Shown here: piece after piece, positions 44,292-53,406 of the stretch
How the letters are laid out: every line of letters starts with the position of its first letter
Numbering within the stretch: position 1 is the stretch's first letter
Source of the DNA: Eutrophocola sp964503965
GTDB lineage: Bacteria; Pseudomonadota; Gammaproteobacteria; Pseudomonadales; Pseudohongiellaceae
Direction of reading: 5' to 3'
Length of the DNA stretch: 64,000 bases
Assembly: GCA_964503965.1 (NCBI GenBank)
Contig: CAZDCK010000003.1
Span: 86,796-150,795 of the forward strand
The notes under the pieces: generated by a model
What the model saw: only the letters and a program-made list of their open reading frames with translations
Told to the model about the DNA's origin: nothing
The model's database searches: none
Position numbers and translations under genes: made by a program

Positions 44292-44777
44292 ATGAATGTT
44301 TTTATCCTAGATGAAGACATAGATACCTGCGCCAGATACCACTGCGATCAGCAGGTGGGAAAGATGGTGCTGGAGAGTACCCAGATACTCTGCACTGCCC
44401 TGAACAAGAAAGGGTTCACAATACCCTACAGGTCGACACATGTTAAGCATCCGAGTGTGCTCTGGGCGGAACAATCTCTAGAAAACTTTCGTTGGCTTGC
44501 CCGGTTGGCCCATGCACTGAATACAGAATTCTGCTGGCGCTTCAATCGGGAAAAACCCCATGCATCCATCCGTGTGCTTGAGGAAATTGAAGGAGCTGTC
44601 TTCCCTGCACGCGGGCTGACGCCATTTCCCCAGGCCATGCCGGATATATTCAAGGTGCCTGGAGATCCTGTTGCAGCGTACCGGGCTTTCTACCTGGGTG
44701 AAAAGTCACGGTTTGCGAAATGGACCAGGCGGGAAGTTCCGGAGTGGTATGAGCAGGGATTAGCCGAAGCTGGTTAA
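44292..44777 (+). CDS. Phage-type small protein of unknown function (MNxFxxDxDxxxCAxxHxD family)
   Basis: A 161-residue protein. Its start, MNVFILDEDIDTCARYHCDQ, then VGKMVLESTQILCTA, followed by KHPSVLWAEQSLENFRWLARL, resembles a family I recall mainly from phage genomes (there DKHVVKMILE). The function is not known and no nuclease motif can be named. The ATG at 44292 has no clear ribosome site; an earlier in-frame ATG at 44244 exists but adds residues without family similarity. No phage genes surround it; cysQ is upstream and a secreted protein gene converges. Confidence 0.65.
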   Translation: MNVFILDEDIDTCARYHCDQQVGKMVLESTQILCTALNKKGFTIPYRSTHVKHPSVLWAEQSLENFRWLARLAHALNTEFCWRFNREKPHASIRVLEEIEGAVFPARGLTPFPQAMPDIFKVPGDPVAAYRAFYLGEKSRFAKWTRREVPEWYEQGLAEAG

Positions 44778-44795
44778 GACAGGCGCACAGGCACT

Positions 44796-45293
44796 TTATC
44801 GTGCGGACATTTGAACAACAAACTTGGTGGCCAGTTCGCAGCCTTTCATCTCTATTTCCAGGTCGTTACTGAAATAAGAGCCACTATCGTCGTAATTCTC
44901 ATCCATCCACTGGTTGTAGGTAGCCAGCATGCCTTTAACTGCATCAACTGCCTTGCCTGAGAGATCATCAATGTCAGGTTCCAGTCCAGTCAGTGCTGTC
45001 TCGGTATTCATTTCTATCATGATGCCGTTCTGGATGAGGGTCAGGGCCTGGTTTTCATACCCTTGAGAGACTTCCGGTGAATCCTTGGCCGTCAGCGCAG
45101 ACAGGGTCATATTCAGAGCGGTACATCGATTCATCACTTCCACCATCTGGTGGTAATTGGAATTACCCATGCTGCCGATCAACAGCTCGGCGACTGGAAT
45201 CCAGCCGGGAGTCTGCGCATTCGCAGGCAATGTAATGACGCCGGTAAGGCTGGCAGTGGCCAGGATGAGAACTTTCCGGATAGACTGAAACAT
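44796..45293 (-). CDS. Secreted protein of unknown function
   Basis: A 165-residue protein. FQSIRKVLILATASLTGVIT and a likely cleavage after LPANA (about residue 27) form a signal peptide. The mature part is mostly helical, with acidic patches (EPDIDDLSGKAVDAVKG, YDDSGSYFSNDLEIEM) and two cysteines (NRCTALN, KGCELAT) that may pair. I do not recognise the family. The ATG at 45293 begins the signal peptide; an upstream in-frame ATG would add 15 residues. Confidence 0.6.
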   Translation of the reverse strand: MFQSIRKVLILATASLTGVITLPANAQTPGWIPVAELLIGSMGNSNYHQMVEVMNRCTALNMTLSALTAKDSPEVSQGYENQALTLIQNGIMIEMNTETALTGLEPDIDDLSGKAVDAVKGMLATYNQWMDENYDDSGSYFSNDLEIEMKGCELATKFVVQMSAR

Positions 45294-45513
45294 GGGCAGA
45301 TCCAAAATATTGGGAACAGACAGGATAATTAAGACCATAAATTCGTGGATCGTGTCAAAGAATAAATAGGCCGATTACCCCCTGTTTGATCTTGTTCATG
45401 AATGTTGATAGAGCATTTTGCCGTGAAAACAGAAATTCTTTTTACTTCAATGTGTATATCTGCATAATCACCGTCCTTGTTTTTCAACTTTGTTATTCAG
45501 GTCCAACCGGATT

Positions 45514-46509
45514 ATGTGGTTTAAAAATCTCCGTCTTTATTGTCTCGCGCAACCCTTTGAATTATCAGTAGAGGAGCTGGAAGCTGCCTTGGCAGATTCC
45601 ATTTTCACGCCCTGTTCCAGTTACGACAAGGAGCGTATCGGCTGGATAGCTCCCCTGGGCGATGCAGCACCTGATATCCCGGAAACCGGGGACGAAGACG
45701 GGGAGTCAGGTGACGCCGCTCCCATGCTTACCCATGTGGTTGGCGATTACATCATGCTCTGTGCCCAGAAACAGGATCGCCTCCTGCCGGCCTCTGTGAT
45801 TCGTGAAGCTACAGCAGAGAAAGTGGCGGAAATCGAGGATCGCCAGGCCCGCAAGGTTTACCGAAAAGAGAAACGGGAGATCCAGGATGATGTCTACGCC
45901 TCCCTGTTACCCAGGGCATTCACCCGGTCCTCAAAGATCTATGCCTATATCTCCCGCCGGGAAAACCTGCTGGTCGTGGATGCCGCCAGTGCTCCCAGGT
46001 CCGAGGAATTCCTCAACCTGTTGCGCGACACACTTGGGTCTTTTCCAGTGGCTTTACCTGATGCAAGGATTTCCCCGATGGCTGTCATGACGCGCTGGCT
46101 TAAAGAAGGCAAAGCCACTGACAATTTTGAGCTGGATGATGATTGTGAGCTGTTTAATCCAACGGATGGCAGTAATGTGGTTCGCCTGAAAGGACAGGAT
46201 CTCGGCGGCGAGGAAATCGAGACCCATCTTGAGGCCGGGAAAGTGGCAAGGCATCTCGGTGTACTCTGGAACAACCAGATCCGGTGCAACATCATGGAAG
46301 ACATGAGTATCAAGCGCCTGCGCTTCGACAATGTCAAAGAGGAATCGGACAGCTACGAAGAGGAAACACCGGTCCAGAAATTCGACCAGGAATTTGCCCT
46401 CATGACACTGGAACTCAGTGGTTTTTTCCAGTCGCTGTTTAATGCCTTTGGTGGACTCAATGACCCCAGGGAAAAGCTGCTGCCGGATAATCGGCAAAAA
46501 GAAGAGTAA
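45514..46509 (+). CDS. rdgC: Recombination-associated protein RdgC
   Basis: A 331-residue protein. MWFKNLRLYCLAQPFELSVE at the start, YTLCAQK-like IMLCAQKQDRLLPASVIRE near 78, and RKEKREIQDDVYASLLPRAF near 115-134 are RdgC blocks. It forms a ring dimer that clamps double-stranded DNA and limits RecA loading. The ATG at 45514 matches family N-termini; an earlier in-frame start lacks support. It is convergent with the DUF748 gene. Confidence 0.95.
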   Translation: MWFKNLRLYCLAQPFELSVEELEAALADSIFTPCSSYDKERIGWIAPLGDAAPDIPETGDEDGESGDAAPMLTHVVGDYIMLCAQKQDRLLPASVIREATAEKVAEIEDRQARKVYRKEKREIQDDVYASLLPRAFTRSSKIYAYISRRENLLVVDAASAPRSEEFLNLLRDTLGSFPVALPDARISPMAVMTRWLKEGKATDNFELDDDCELFNPTDGSNVVRLKGQDLGGEEIETHLEAGKVARHLGVLWNNQIRCNIMEDMSIKRLRFDNVKEESDSYEEETPVQKFDQEFALMTLELSGFFQSLFNAFGGLNDPREKLLPDNRQKEE

Positions 46510-46526
46510 CCCTTTGTCGCTGATGA

Positions 46527-49500
46527 CTATTCAACATCTACCTCAAAGCGCATGGTCAGCCACCCCTCATCATCCGTTTCACTAAATACGGCATCAGTAA
46601 CTCGTAAACGCGAAAGAGCCAAGCCGGTTTCCGCAAATGCCGTCTCCACATTCGACCAACGTGCTGTGGCAAGCCTGTCAAGTTCAGCACGTCCAAGTGG
46701 TTCTGCATCAATAAGCCTCTCACGCAGATCCCTGTTGTAGGCAATGATATCCAGTTCAGTGGCGACATTCCCTTCCGGGTTTTCATCGCCTTGTTCCGAT
46801 GACTGAATTGCCATATTTGCCAGGCGCACTGCATCCAGAGCAGGCGTTAGCATGACTTCTGTATAGAGCGTTTCAAGAATATCAGTCTGGCGGTTAACCA
46901 GGGTTTCATTTTCCTGGCCATCAGAGGCAAGACGATCTTCAATTCGGTTGTTCACCGCTCTGGTTTTAAGGGCCAGGATATCGGTCTCTCCACCATCGAG
47001 CAGGGGAATTTCCAGGATTAGTTGCGGGCGTTGTGCCAGGGCTTCACCGAGCTGCTGGATGACCTGTCGTTCCGGTGGGGCAATATCAGCACGTCCAGGC
47101 AGAAAGCGGATATGGTCCAGTTCAGTATCACCACCACCGGCCAGACGTCCCAGAAGGCGGAACGGCGCTGTGACCAGATTGGTGAGTACATTCCTGATGG
47201 CCGTTTGGATGGCGGGGCCAAAATCAAATTCGGGGTCATTCACCTGACCGGCAACAGGAATTTCAAGATCAATTTCACCATTGGTGTCTTTTAGCAGGGC
47301 CAGAGCCAGGTCCAGCGGTAAATCCATGGCGCCGGGGTGTTCTATGCGATCACCCAGGATCAGGATGCGCACCACCATGCGGTTACTGGCATCCAGAAGC
47401 TCATCAGTCAGGGCATAATTCAGTGTCAGGTCAATGACACCGTCATCTACCTCTCTACCAGCAAATTTAATGACATAGGGTGTGGCCGAGGGCAGCTCGA
47501 TATTGGTAAAACGCAGGTTTATGCCGGCATTGCTGGTAACAGCAAAAGGATCCAGTTTACTGTCCAGTTGCATCAGCCCGAACTCGCCGACCTGCCCCTC
47601 CAATGAAACAGTGGCGGCCTGGCTGGAGCGGTTGGAGAGGTTTTCCAGCAAGCCGGAAAGCTGACGAATATCCGCATTGAATTCAAACGGCAGGTTGCGG
47701 TCTGTGAAATCCACCCCGGCATTGTCCAGGCGAATGCGTCCCAGTATGAAGGAGGGCAGAGCTGCGGGTTCTGAATCTGTGTCTGCTTCCTGTACTGCGG
47801 GCCCCGGGTTGCTCTCTCTGCTGCCCTCTCTGCTGCCCAGACTGGCACCAATATTGGTGCTGCCATCTTCATTGATCAGTATCCTGGCCTGGAAGTCCGA
47901 GAGAATAATCTCGGAGATATCGATTGTGTTTTGTGCCAGGGAGAGGCCCATATTGTCGACTTCCAGCCCACCCATACTGACCAGTGATTCACCCAGCAGT
48001 TCATCTTCAATCGATACGTTGGTAATAGTCAGATTACCACCAAGTGACAGGGGATCATTTTCGCCGCTGGCAAAATTGATACTGGAGGCCAGTGCGCCAC
48101 TTTCCAGGACCAGCGCTGTGTATTCACCCAGGTAGGGCTGCACCAGCCCCAGAGCCAGGGTGTCTATAGTAAGTGTCCCGGTAATATCTGGAACGGGCAG
48201 AACGGCCAGGTCTCCCGACAGTGAAACAGATCCGCCGGTATCCAGGGAAATTCCGACCGACAGTGGAAAGCGAGTCTGTGGTGTGTTGCTTATATTTGTC
48301 AGTGCCAGATCGACTGTAGCCGAACCATGAAATGGCGTGGCGAGCGAGGAATCGTTGAAAACCAGCTCATTGCTTTCCATGGAAAATGCATTGACGGCCA
48401 CCTGCCAGGGGGCAGAATTATTGTCTGAAGAAGGCGATTCAGGTTCGGATTCAACGGGAGTATCCGTTGGCAGTACACGGCTTATCATTCGCTGAAGATC
48501 AATGTCCCCATTGCTATCCCGGCTCGCAATCAACTCCAGGCCATCGAAGGTGACCGCCGGAATGATGGCCCTGTTAGCGGGGAGATTGATCTGGCCATTC
48601 TCCAAGCGAATGGCATTTCCGCTAAAAAATGGCTCCGCCGCTCCGGACTCTGTGAATTGGAGGGTTTCCAGAGCAACATTGATTCCATTGAGATCAACCC
48701 GGGGAGTGGTTCCAGCAAGATCGACGGCATAGTCCAGTGCCAGGTGGAGTTTTCCATCATCCACCTGAAAGGGAAGTGTGTCCTGAAAATAGCGTGCCAG
48801 TGTGGACAGGCTGAACCCGGATAGGTTAATGCGGCCATTGAATGCAGGAGGGTTGACCCTGAAGCCACCCTGCCAGGCGATCTGTGCTCCCCCTTCGAGT
48901 TCAAGATTTACAGTTTTATCTCCCTGGGCTTCGGGGACGGTGGAGATATCCGCAATATCAGCACTGGCCAGGGTAAGTGTTGTGATGAAAGGGGTCTGTG
49001 GTACCTGGTCGGTCAGGTGCAGACTGATATTGGCCAACTGGAGTGAGTCGATGATCAGGCTGACAGGACTTTCGCCACCATTCTCCGACTCGTCTTCCGG
49101 CATGTCCCCTACTGCTGTTTCCGGTGCAGAACGTTGCCAGCGGGAGGCCATTTCATTGATGGTATTGGTCTCACTGTTTTCCCTGGTGATATGGACCCCC
49201 AGGTCAGCTATGGTTACCTGGGCAAACTGTGCACGCAGTATCAGTAGTCTTAAGGGGTGGAAATTCAGGTGGATATGGCCAGCTTCCAGGAGCCGGGATG
49301 AATCGTTATCAGTCACATTCAGCCCGCGTACTTCAAAATATTAGGTGTAGGGATTGAAATAGATTGACTCCACACTGGCAGATAGCTGCAGTCTTTCATC
49401 CAGCGTATTGATCAGTTGTCTTTCCACCAGCCAGGGCAGAAGAAGAAAACCTGCGAGGCTATACAAGACAAACAGGGAAGTTGCCCAAAGCAATTTCCTG

Positions 49501-49547
49501 CGATGACTTTGGAGGAACTGGTGCGAAGACTGATTATTGAAATTCAT
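46527..49547 (-). pseudogene. AsmA-like DUF748 envelope protein, interrupted by an in-frame TAA
   Basis: One frame of about 1,006 codons with a single stop at 49341-49343. The first 68 codons give the usual N-terminus: one membrane helix (KLLWATSLFVLYSLAGFLLL), then LVERQLINTLDERLQL and VESIYFNPYT, at which point TAA interrupts. The next residues, YFEVRGLNV, continue in the same frame as expected for DUF748. The rest holds AsmA-like beta repeats and the C-terminal LPGRADIAPPERQVIQQLGEAL block, with GxRIxxVxF-like ends. Family members span the periplasm and may carry lipids. Downstream translation could restart at GTG 49316, but without the membrane anchor. It may be a true nonsense mutation, a sequencing error, or readthrough. 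Confidence 0.8.
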
Positions 49548-49698
49548 AGGACAAAATCATGGGAAAATAATGATGGAAGAGAGAGTGCTGATATCGGTGA
49601 AAATAGTAGCACACCACATTTAACAAATACCTGTCCGTTCACAAAAAGTGGCGATATTCATGTCCAAGCCAGGGTGCCTCCTGGCGGGTTGAACGCAT

Positions 49699-49729
49699 AA
49701 AAAAGCCGGAGCATGCTCCGGCTTTTTTT
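49699..49729. terminator. Strong bidirectional terminator
   Basis: AAAAAAGCCGGAGC and GCTCCGGCTTTTTTT around an ATGC centre form one continuous palindrome with a GC-rich stem and T or A runs on both sides. It lies just downstream of the metallo-hydrolase stop (49754) on the minus strand and separates it from the DUF748 gene. Confidence 0.9.
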
Positions 49730-49753
49730 CAGGTGCGATATGGAATATGAAAG

Positions 49754-51223
49754 TTACTTGCCAACGGCTTCCCATAACATGGCTTTGGTTTCCGGCTCAG
49801 CGCTGGAGTGCACATTGATATAGCGCTCGAAGTCGGTCACCCCAAGTTTCTCCAGGGCAGGGACAAGAGCCTGAACATGGTCGTTGCCCGGTTCTCCACC
49901 ATGGGGTAATGAAAAGTCACCCTGGAACAGCACTTTCTCTTCCGGGAAATAGGCCACCAGCAGTCCGTTGGAGTGGGGTGCCGGATAGATATGCAGCATC
50001 TCCACGGTCATTTCGCCGTCGGTATAGACCTTCCTTGTCTCTACGGAATCCACCCAGACTTTCTGGGGGTTTCTGGACAGGGCATCATCAAGCAGGGTGC
50101 GGGGAGTGTTCAGGGCCCGCTCCAGAAACTCTACATTATTGGCCTGTGTGATCACCGTTGCTCCCTCTGCGACGGCAACCGGCAGTCCTGCTGTATGGTC
50201 GGAATGGGGATGCGTGACCATGACATAACGGATTGGCTTGTTTGGATACATATCCTTGATTTCGTCAATATAGGCTGCCACAACATCATGGCTGGCGCCG
50301 GCTTCAAGCATCATCACGTGATCCTCGAATTCGGCAACCAGGGAGTCGTAACCGCCCGGGCCCGTATTCAGACGATACAGGCGATCACCGAGTTTTTCCG
50401 CGCTGACGGTAATGTCCCGTCCTCCGCCACCGAAACCGCCGCCAGTGCGCTCGGGTGCTGGTAGCAGGGAGGCCACATTGGCCATGTTGGCATCGGCATG
50501 AGTCACATCCACTTCAAAGAAGGGCCAGCCGCCGCGGGTCTGCACAATGCTGGTCGGGGCCATGAAGCCGCCGAAGTCGCGCCAGTCCTGGTAGGAAGCA
50601 AGTACATGCATATCCCCCATGATGTTGTCTTCTACCCAGGTTTCCACGTATTCAACAAGGTGGTCGTCATTAATATAGCCGTTGATGACATAACTGGCAC
50701 CTGAAGGTGCTTTAACCGCGGGACTCCAGCTTAATACCACATAACTTTCACCATTCAGGGCACGCCGATTGGCGGTGGTCTGGTGTTCAGCAGCTCCCTT
50801 GAGGAATCCCCACGGAGTGATGTAGAGCTCCAGGGATGCTTTCCAGGGTTGTGACAGATCGGCCTGTTCTGCCGTGACCTGCTCAAAAAAAGTCCCATCG
50901 CTGACCGTAGTAGATCCGCCCGGACCTATATTCATGGTTCTCCCGGTATGCCGCATGGCCGGGGCATCGAGATCAATGACGCGCTCATAGGCACGGATCG
51001 GCCTCATGGGGTCATGAGTGCCCTGACAGATCATGGCGCCGCCATTGGCTCCGCATTGCTGGAAAGCCACATTACGCGCAGCACCGGACAGACTGACTGA
51101 GTCAACATTGCCAAGTACACGTTGTGCATTGGCGATAGTCGATTGGACGTTTTGTGCCGTGGCGCAACCATTAAAGGCCGCCAGGCAGAATAAGCTAAAA
51201 AACAGTTTCTTGATGGTGGTCAT
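49754..51223 (-). CDS. Exported metallo-beta-lactamase-fold hydrolase
   Basis: A 489-residue protein. The N-terminus (TTIKKLFFSLFCLAAFNGCATA) is a lipoprotein-like signal with Cys22 as possible lipidation site. The C-terminal half has the metal motif VTHPHSDHTAG (HxHxDH) near 337, then a second histidine in YPAPHSNGLLVAYFPEEK and the aspartate in LFQGDFSLPHGGEPGN. The first 260 residues are a separate domain that resembles substrate-binding parts of other exported hydrolases. The substrate is unknown; lactonase-like and beta-lactamase-like activities are both possible. AGGAGGGGGAAA before the ATG at 51223 is a very strong ribosome site. It ends at the palindromic terminator. Confidence 0.82.
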   Translation of the reverse strand: MTTIKKLFFSLFCLAAFNGCATAQNVQSTIANAQRVLGNVDSVSLSGAARNVAFQQCGANGGAMICQGTHDPMRPIRAYERVIDLDAPAMRHTGRTMNIGPGGSTTVSDGTFFEQVTAEQADLSQPWKASLELYITPWGFLKGAAEHQTTANRRALNGESYVVLSWSPAVKAPSGASYVINGYINDDHLVEYVETWVEDNIMGDMHVLASYQDWRDFGGFMAPTSIVQTRGGWPFFEVDVTHADANMANVASLLPAPERTGGGFGGGGRDITVSAEKLGDRLYRLNTGPGGYDSLVAEFEDHVMMLEAGASHDVVAAYIDEIKDMYPNKPIRYVMVTHPHSDHTAGLPVAVAEGATVITQANNVEFLERALNTPRTLLDDALSRNPQKVWVDSVETRKVYTDGEMTVEMLHIYPAPHSNGLLVAYFPEEKVLFQGDFSLPHGGEPGNDHVQALVPALEKLGVTDFERYINVHSSAEPETKAMLWEAVGK

Positions 51224-51573
51224 TTTCCCCCTCCTGTGTGGGTCAGGCATTTTTACCCGGCATACTTGTAATCATACTGCTTGTTATTCTTTCATGATGC
51301 CGGACAGTGCCCACCTTATACTCTTTATGGTTAGCAGGGAGCAAGGTTATCAGAGTCATTACCGTTTCGTCAGAATATGGTCCTGATTATCATTTTTCTT
51401 GCCTATTCAGCCTGGTATAGCCAGTCATCATGATTATCAGCAACGCACGGGGGTAATCCGTGCTATTATCCGCGCCCCCTGATTCCTCCCCCGGAAAACC
51501 GGGACATTTTTCTGCCCGGGCAATGACATAGGCAGTCATTCAGCAGGCACCATTCTGTTTAAACGAGATTTAC
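51224..51573. other. Intergenic region with the deaD promoter and leader
   Basis: A 350-base divergent gap between the metallo-hydrolase and deaD. It holds the deaD promoter near 51461-51469 and a leader of about 98 bases with two hairpins. The 230 bases next to the metallo-hydrolase hold no gene that I can support. Confidence 0.6.
51461..51469 (+). promoter_or_regulatory. Extended -10 promoter of deaD
   Basis: TGCTATTAT is an extended -10 element. Transcription would start near 51476, leaving a leader of about 98 bases. No good -35 is seen. Confidence 0.55.
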
Positions 51574-53388
51574 ATGAATACCGAAACGGTCTCCACGTTC
51601 AACGAGCTACCCCTGTCTGCCCCTGTCCTTGAGGCGATCCGGGCAACGGGCTATGAAACCCCATCTCCCATCCAGGCCCAGACAATTCCCCTGTTACTTG
51701 AGGGTCGTGATGTATTGGGCCAGGCCCAGACCGGTACCGGTAAAACTGCGGCGTTTGCCTTGCCCGTGTTATGCCAGCTGGATCTGAAACAGCGTGACCC
51801 CCAGGTGCTGGTACTGGCACCCACCCGGGAGCTTGCCATTCAGGTGGCCGAGGCCTTCCAGACCTATGCCAGCAAGATTCCGGGATTTCATGTGTTGCCA
51901 GTTTATGGTGGCCAGGATTATCCCACCCAGATTCGTGCCCTGAAACGCGGCGTACATGTTGTAGTAGGAACGCCGGGTCGGGTCATGGACCATATGCGTC
52001 GCGGCACGCTTAAACTGGACAACCTGGCTACCCTGGTCCTTGATGAAGCGGATGAAATGCTGCGTATGGGTTTTATTGACGATGTCGAGTGGATTCTGGA
52101 GCAGACACCTCCACAGCGCCAGATAGCCCTGTTTTCCGCCACGATGCCGAAAGAAGTCCGTCGTATTGCAGAAAGCCATCTTAATAATCCGGCCCTTATC
52201 ACCATCAAGGCAGTAAAGGCCACGACTGACCTTATTCGTCAGCGGGTATGGCCGGTTAGCGGAACCCACAAGCTGGATGCCCTGACCCGGATTCTGGAAG
52301 CGGAAACAGTTGATGGGGTAATAATCTTTGTCCGTACCCGACACCTGACGGTGGATCTGGCAGAAAAACTGTCAGCGCGCGGGTATGCTGCGATGGCTCT
52401 TAATGGTGATATTCCCCAGGCCCAGCGTGAACGTACTGTCAATCAGTTGAAGAAGGGGACGCTGGATATTCTGGTTGCGACAGATGTGGCAGCACGAGGT
52501 CTGGATGTGGATCGTATCAGTCATGTGATTAATTACGACATACCCTATGACACCGAAGCTTATGTCCATCGAATAGGACGCACGGGTCGTGCCGGTCGTC
52601 AGGGAGATGCGATATTGTTTGTTGCTCCACGGGAGCGCCGAATGCTTGGTGCTATTGAACGGGCCACCGGGACAAAAATCGAGACAATGACCCTGCCGTC
52701 AACTGAGGTAATCAATGACAAGAGAATTGCCCGTTTTACACAGGCGATAACAGATACACTGGCCAACTCTGACCTTGGCCTGTATCACCAGTTACTGGAA
52801 AAGTATCAGATGGAACACAATATTCCGGCCATCGAAATAGCTTCTGCGCTGGCAAGCCTTGTCCAGGGAGATGAACCCCTTTTACTGCAACCCAGGGATG
52901 AATCTCGGCCGAAAAAACGTCGGGAACCGGATGACCGAAAGAAACCAGGTAACCGGCTTGATCGAAAAGGTCGAAAAGATGGAAAAGATCGGCCGGACAG
53001 AAGCAATGCCAAAAAGCGTCCCCATCGAAGAGATGCCTTACCTGAATCCGACATGGAACGTTTTCGTATTGAGGTTGGGCACGATGACAAGGTAATGCCT
53101 GGCAATATTGTTGGAGCTATTGCCAATGAGGCTGGAATAGAGAGCAAATATATCGGTCGTATCGATATCTATGATGATTACAGCACGATTGACTTGCCCA
53201 AGGGGATGCCCAAGGAAATTTTCAAGGATCTCAAACGTACCTGGGTATCCGGAAAACAGCTTCAAATCACGCGACTGTCCGAACAGGCGGGTAAAGATGC
53301 AAAGGCAGGCGAGAAAAACAAAAAGAAACCAGCCGATTCCAGGCGCCGCCCCAGGAAGAATTCCCGGCCTAAGTCTGTAGGAGAATAA
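51574..53388 (+). CDS. deaD: DEAD-box ATP-dependent RNA helicase DeaD/CsdA
   Basis: A 604-residue DEAD-box helicase. GYETPSPIQAQTIPLLLEG is the Q motif, AQTGTGKT near 51-58 Walker A, VLDEADEM motif II, FSATMP motif III and HRIGRTGRAG motif VI. A basic linker (KKRREPDDRKKPGNRLDRKG) leads to the DbpA-type RNA-binding domain (RFRIEVGHDD, IDIYDDYSTIDLP) and a Lys/Arg-rich tail. It unwinds RNA in ribosome assembly and mRNA decay, often at low temperature. A structured leader lies upstream. It is convergent with the SulP gene, 18 bp apart. Confidence 0.94.
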   Translation: MNTETVSTFNELPLSAPVLEAIRATGYETPSPIQAQTIPLLLEGRDVLGQAQTGTGKTAAFALPVLCQLDLKQRDPQVLVLAPTRELAIQVAEAFQTYASKIPGFHVLPVYGGQDYPTQIRALKRGVHVVVGTPGRVMDHMRRGTLKLDNLATLVLDEADEMLRMGFIDDVEWILEQTPPQRQIALFSATMPKEVRRIAESHLNNPALITIKAVKATTDLIRQRVWPVSGTHKLDALTRILEAETVDGVIIFVRTRHLTVDLAEKLSARGYAAMALNGDIPQAQRERTVNQLKKGTLDILVATDVAARGLDVDRISHVINYDIPYDTEAYVHRIGRTGRAGRQGDAILFVAPRERRMLGAIERATGTKIETMTLPSTEVINDKRIARFTQAITDTLANSDLGLYHQLLEKYQMEHNIPAIEIASALASLVQGDEPLLLQPRDESRPKKRREPDDRKKPGNRLDRKGRKDGKDRPDRSNAKKRPHRRDALPESDMERFRIEVGHDDKVMPGNIVGAIANEAGIESKYIGRIDIYDDYSTIDLPKGMPKEIFKDLKRTWVSGKQLQITRLSEQAGKDAKAGEKNKKKPADSRRRPRKNSRPKSVGE

Positions 53389-53406
53389 ACCGCCGATTGA
53401 GTCGAA

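Noticed and set aside
44292..44777. Prophage remnant
   Set aside because: No integrase, attachment site or other phage gene surrounds this single gene.
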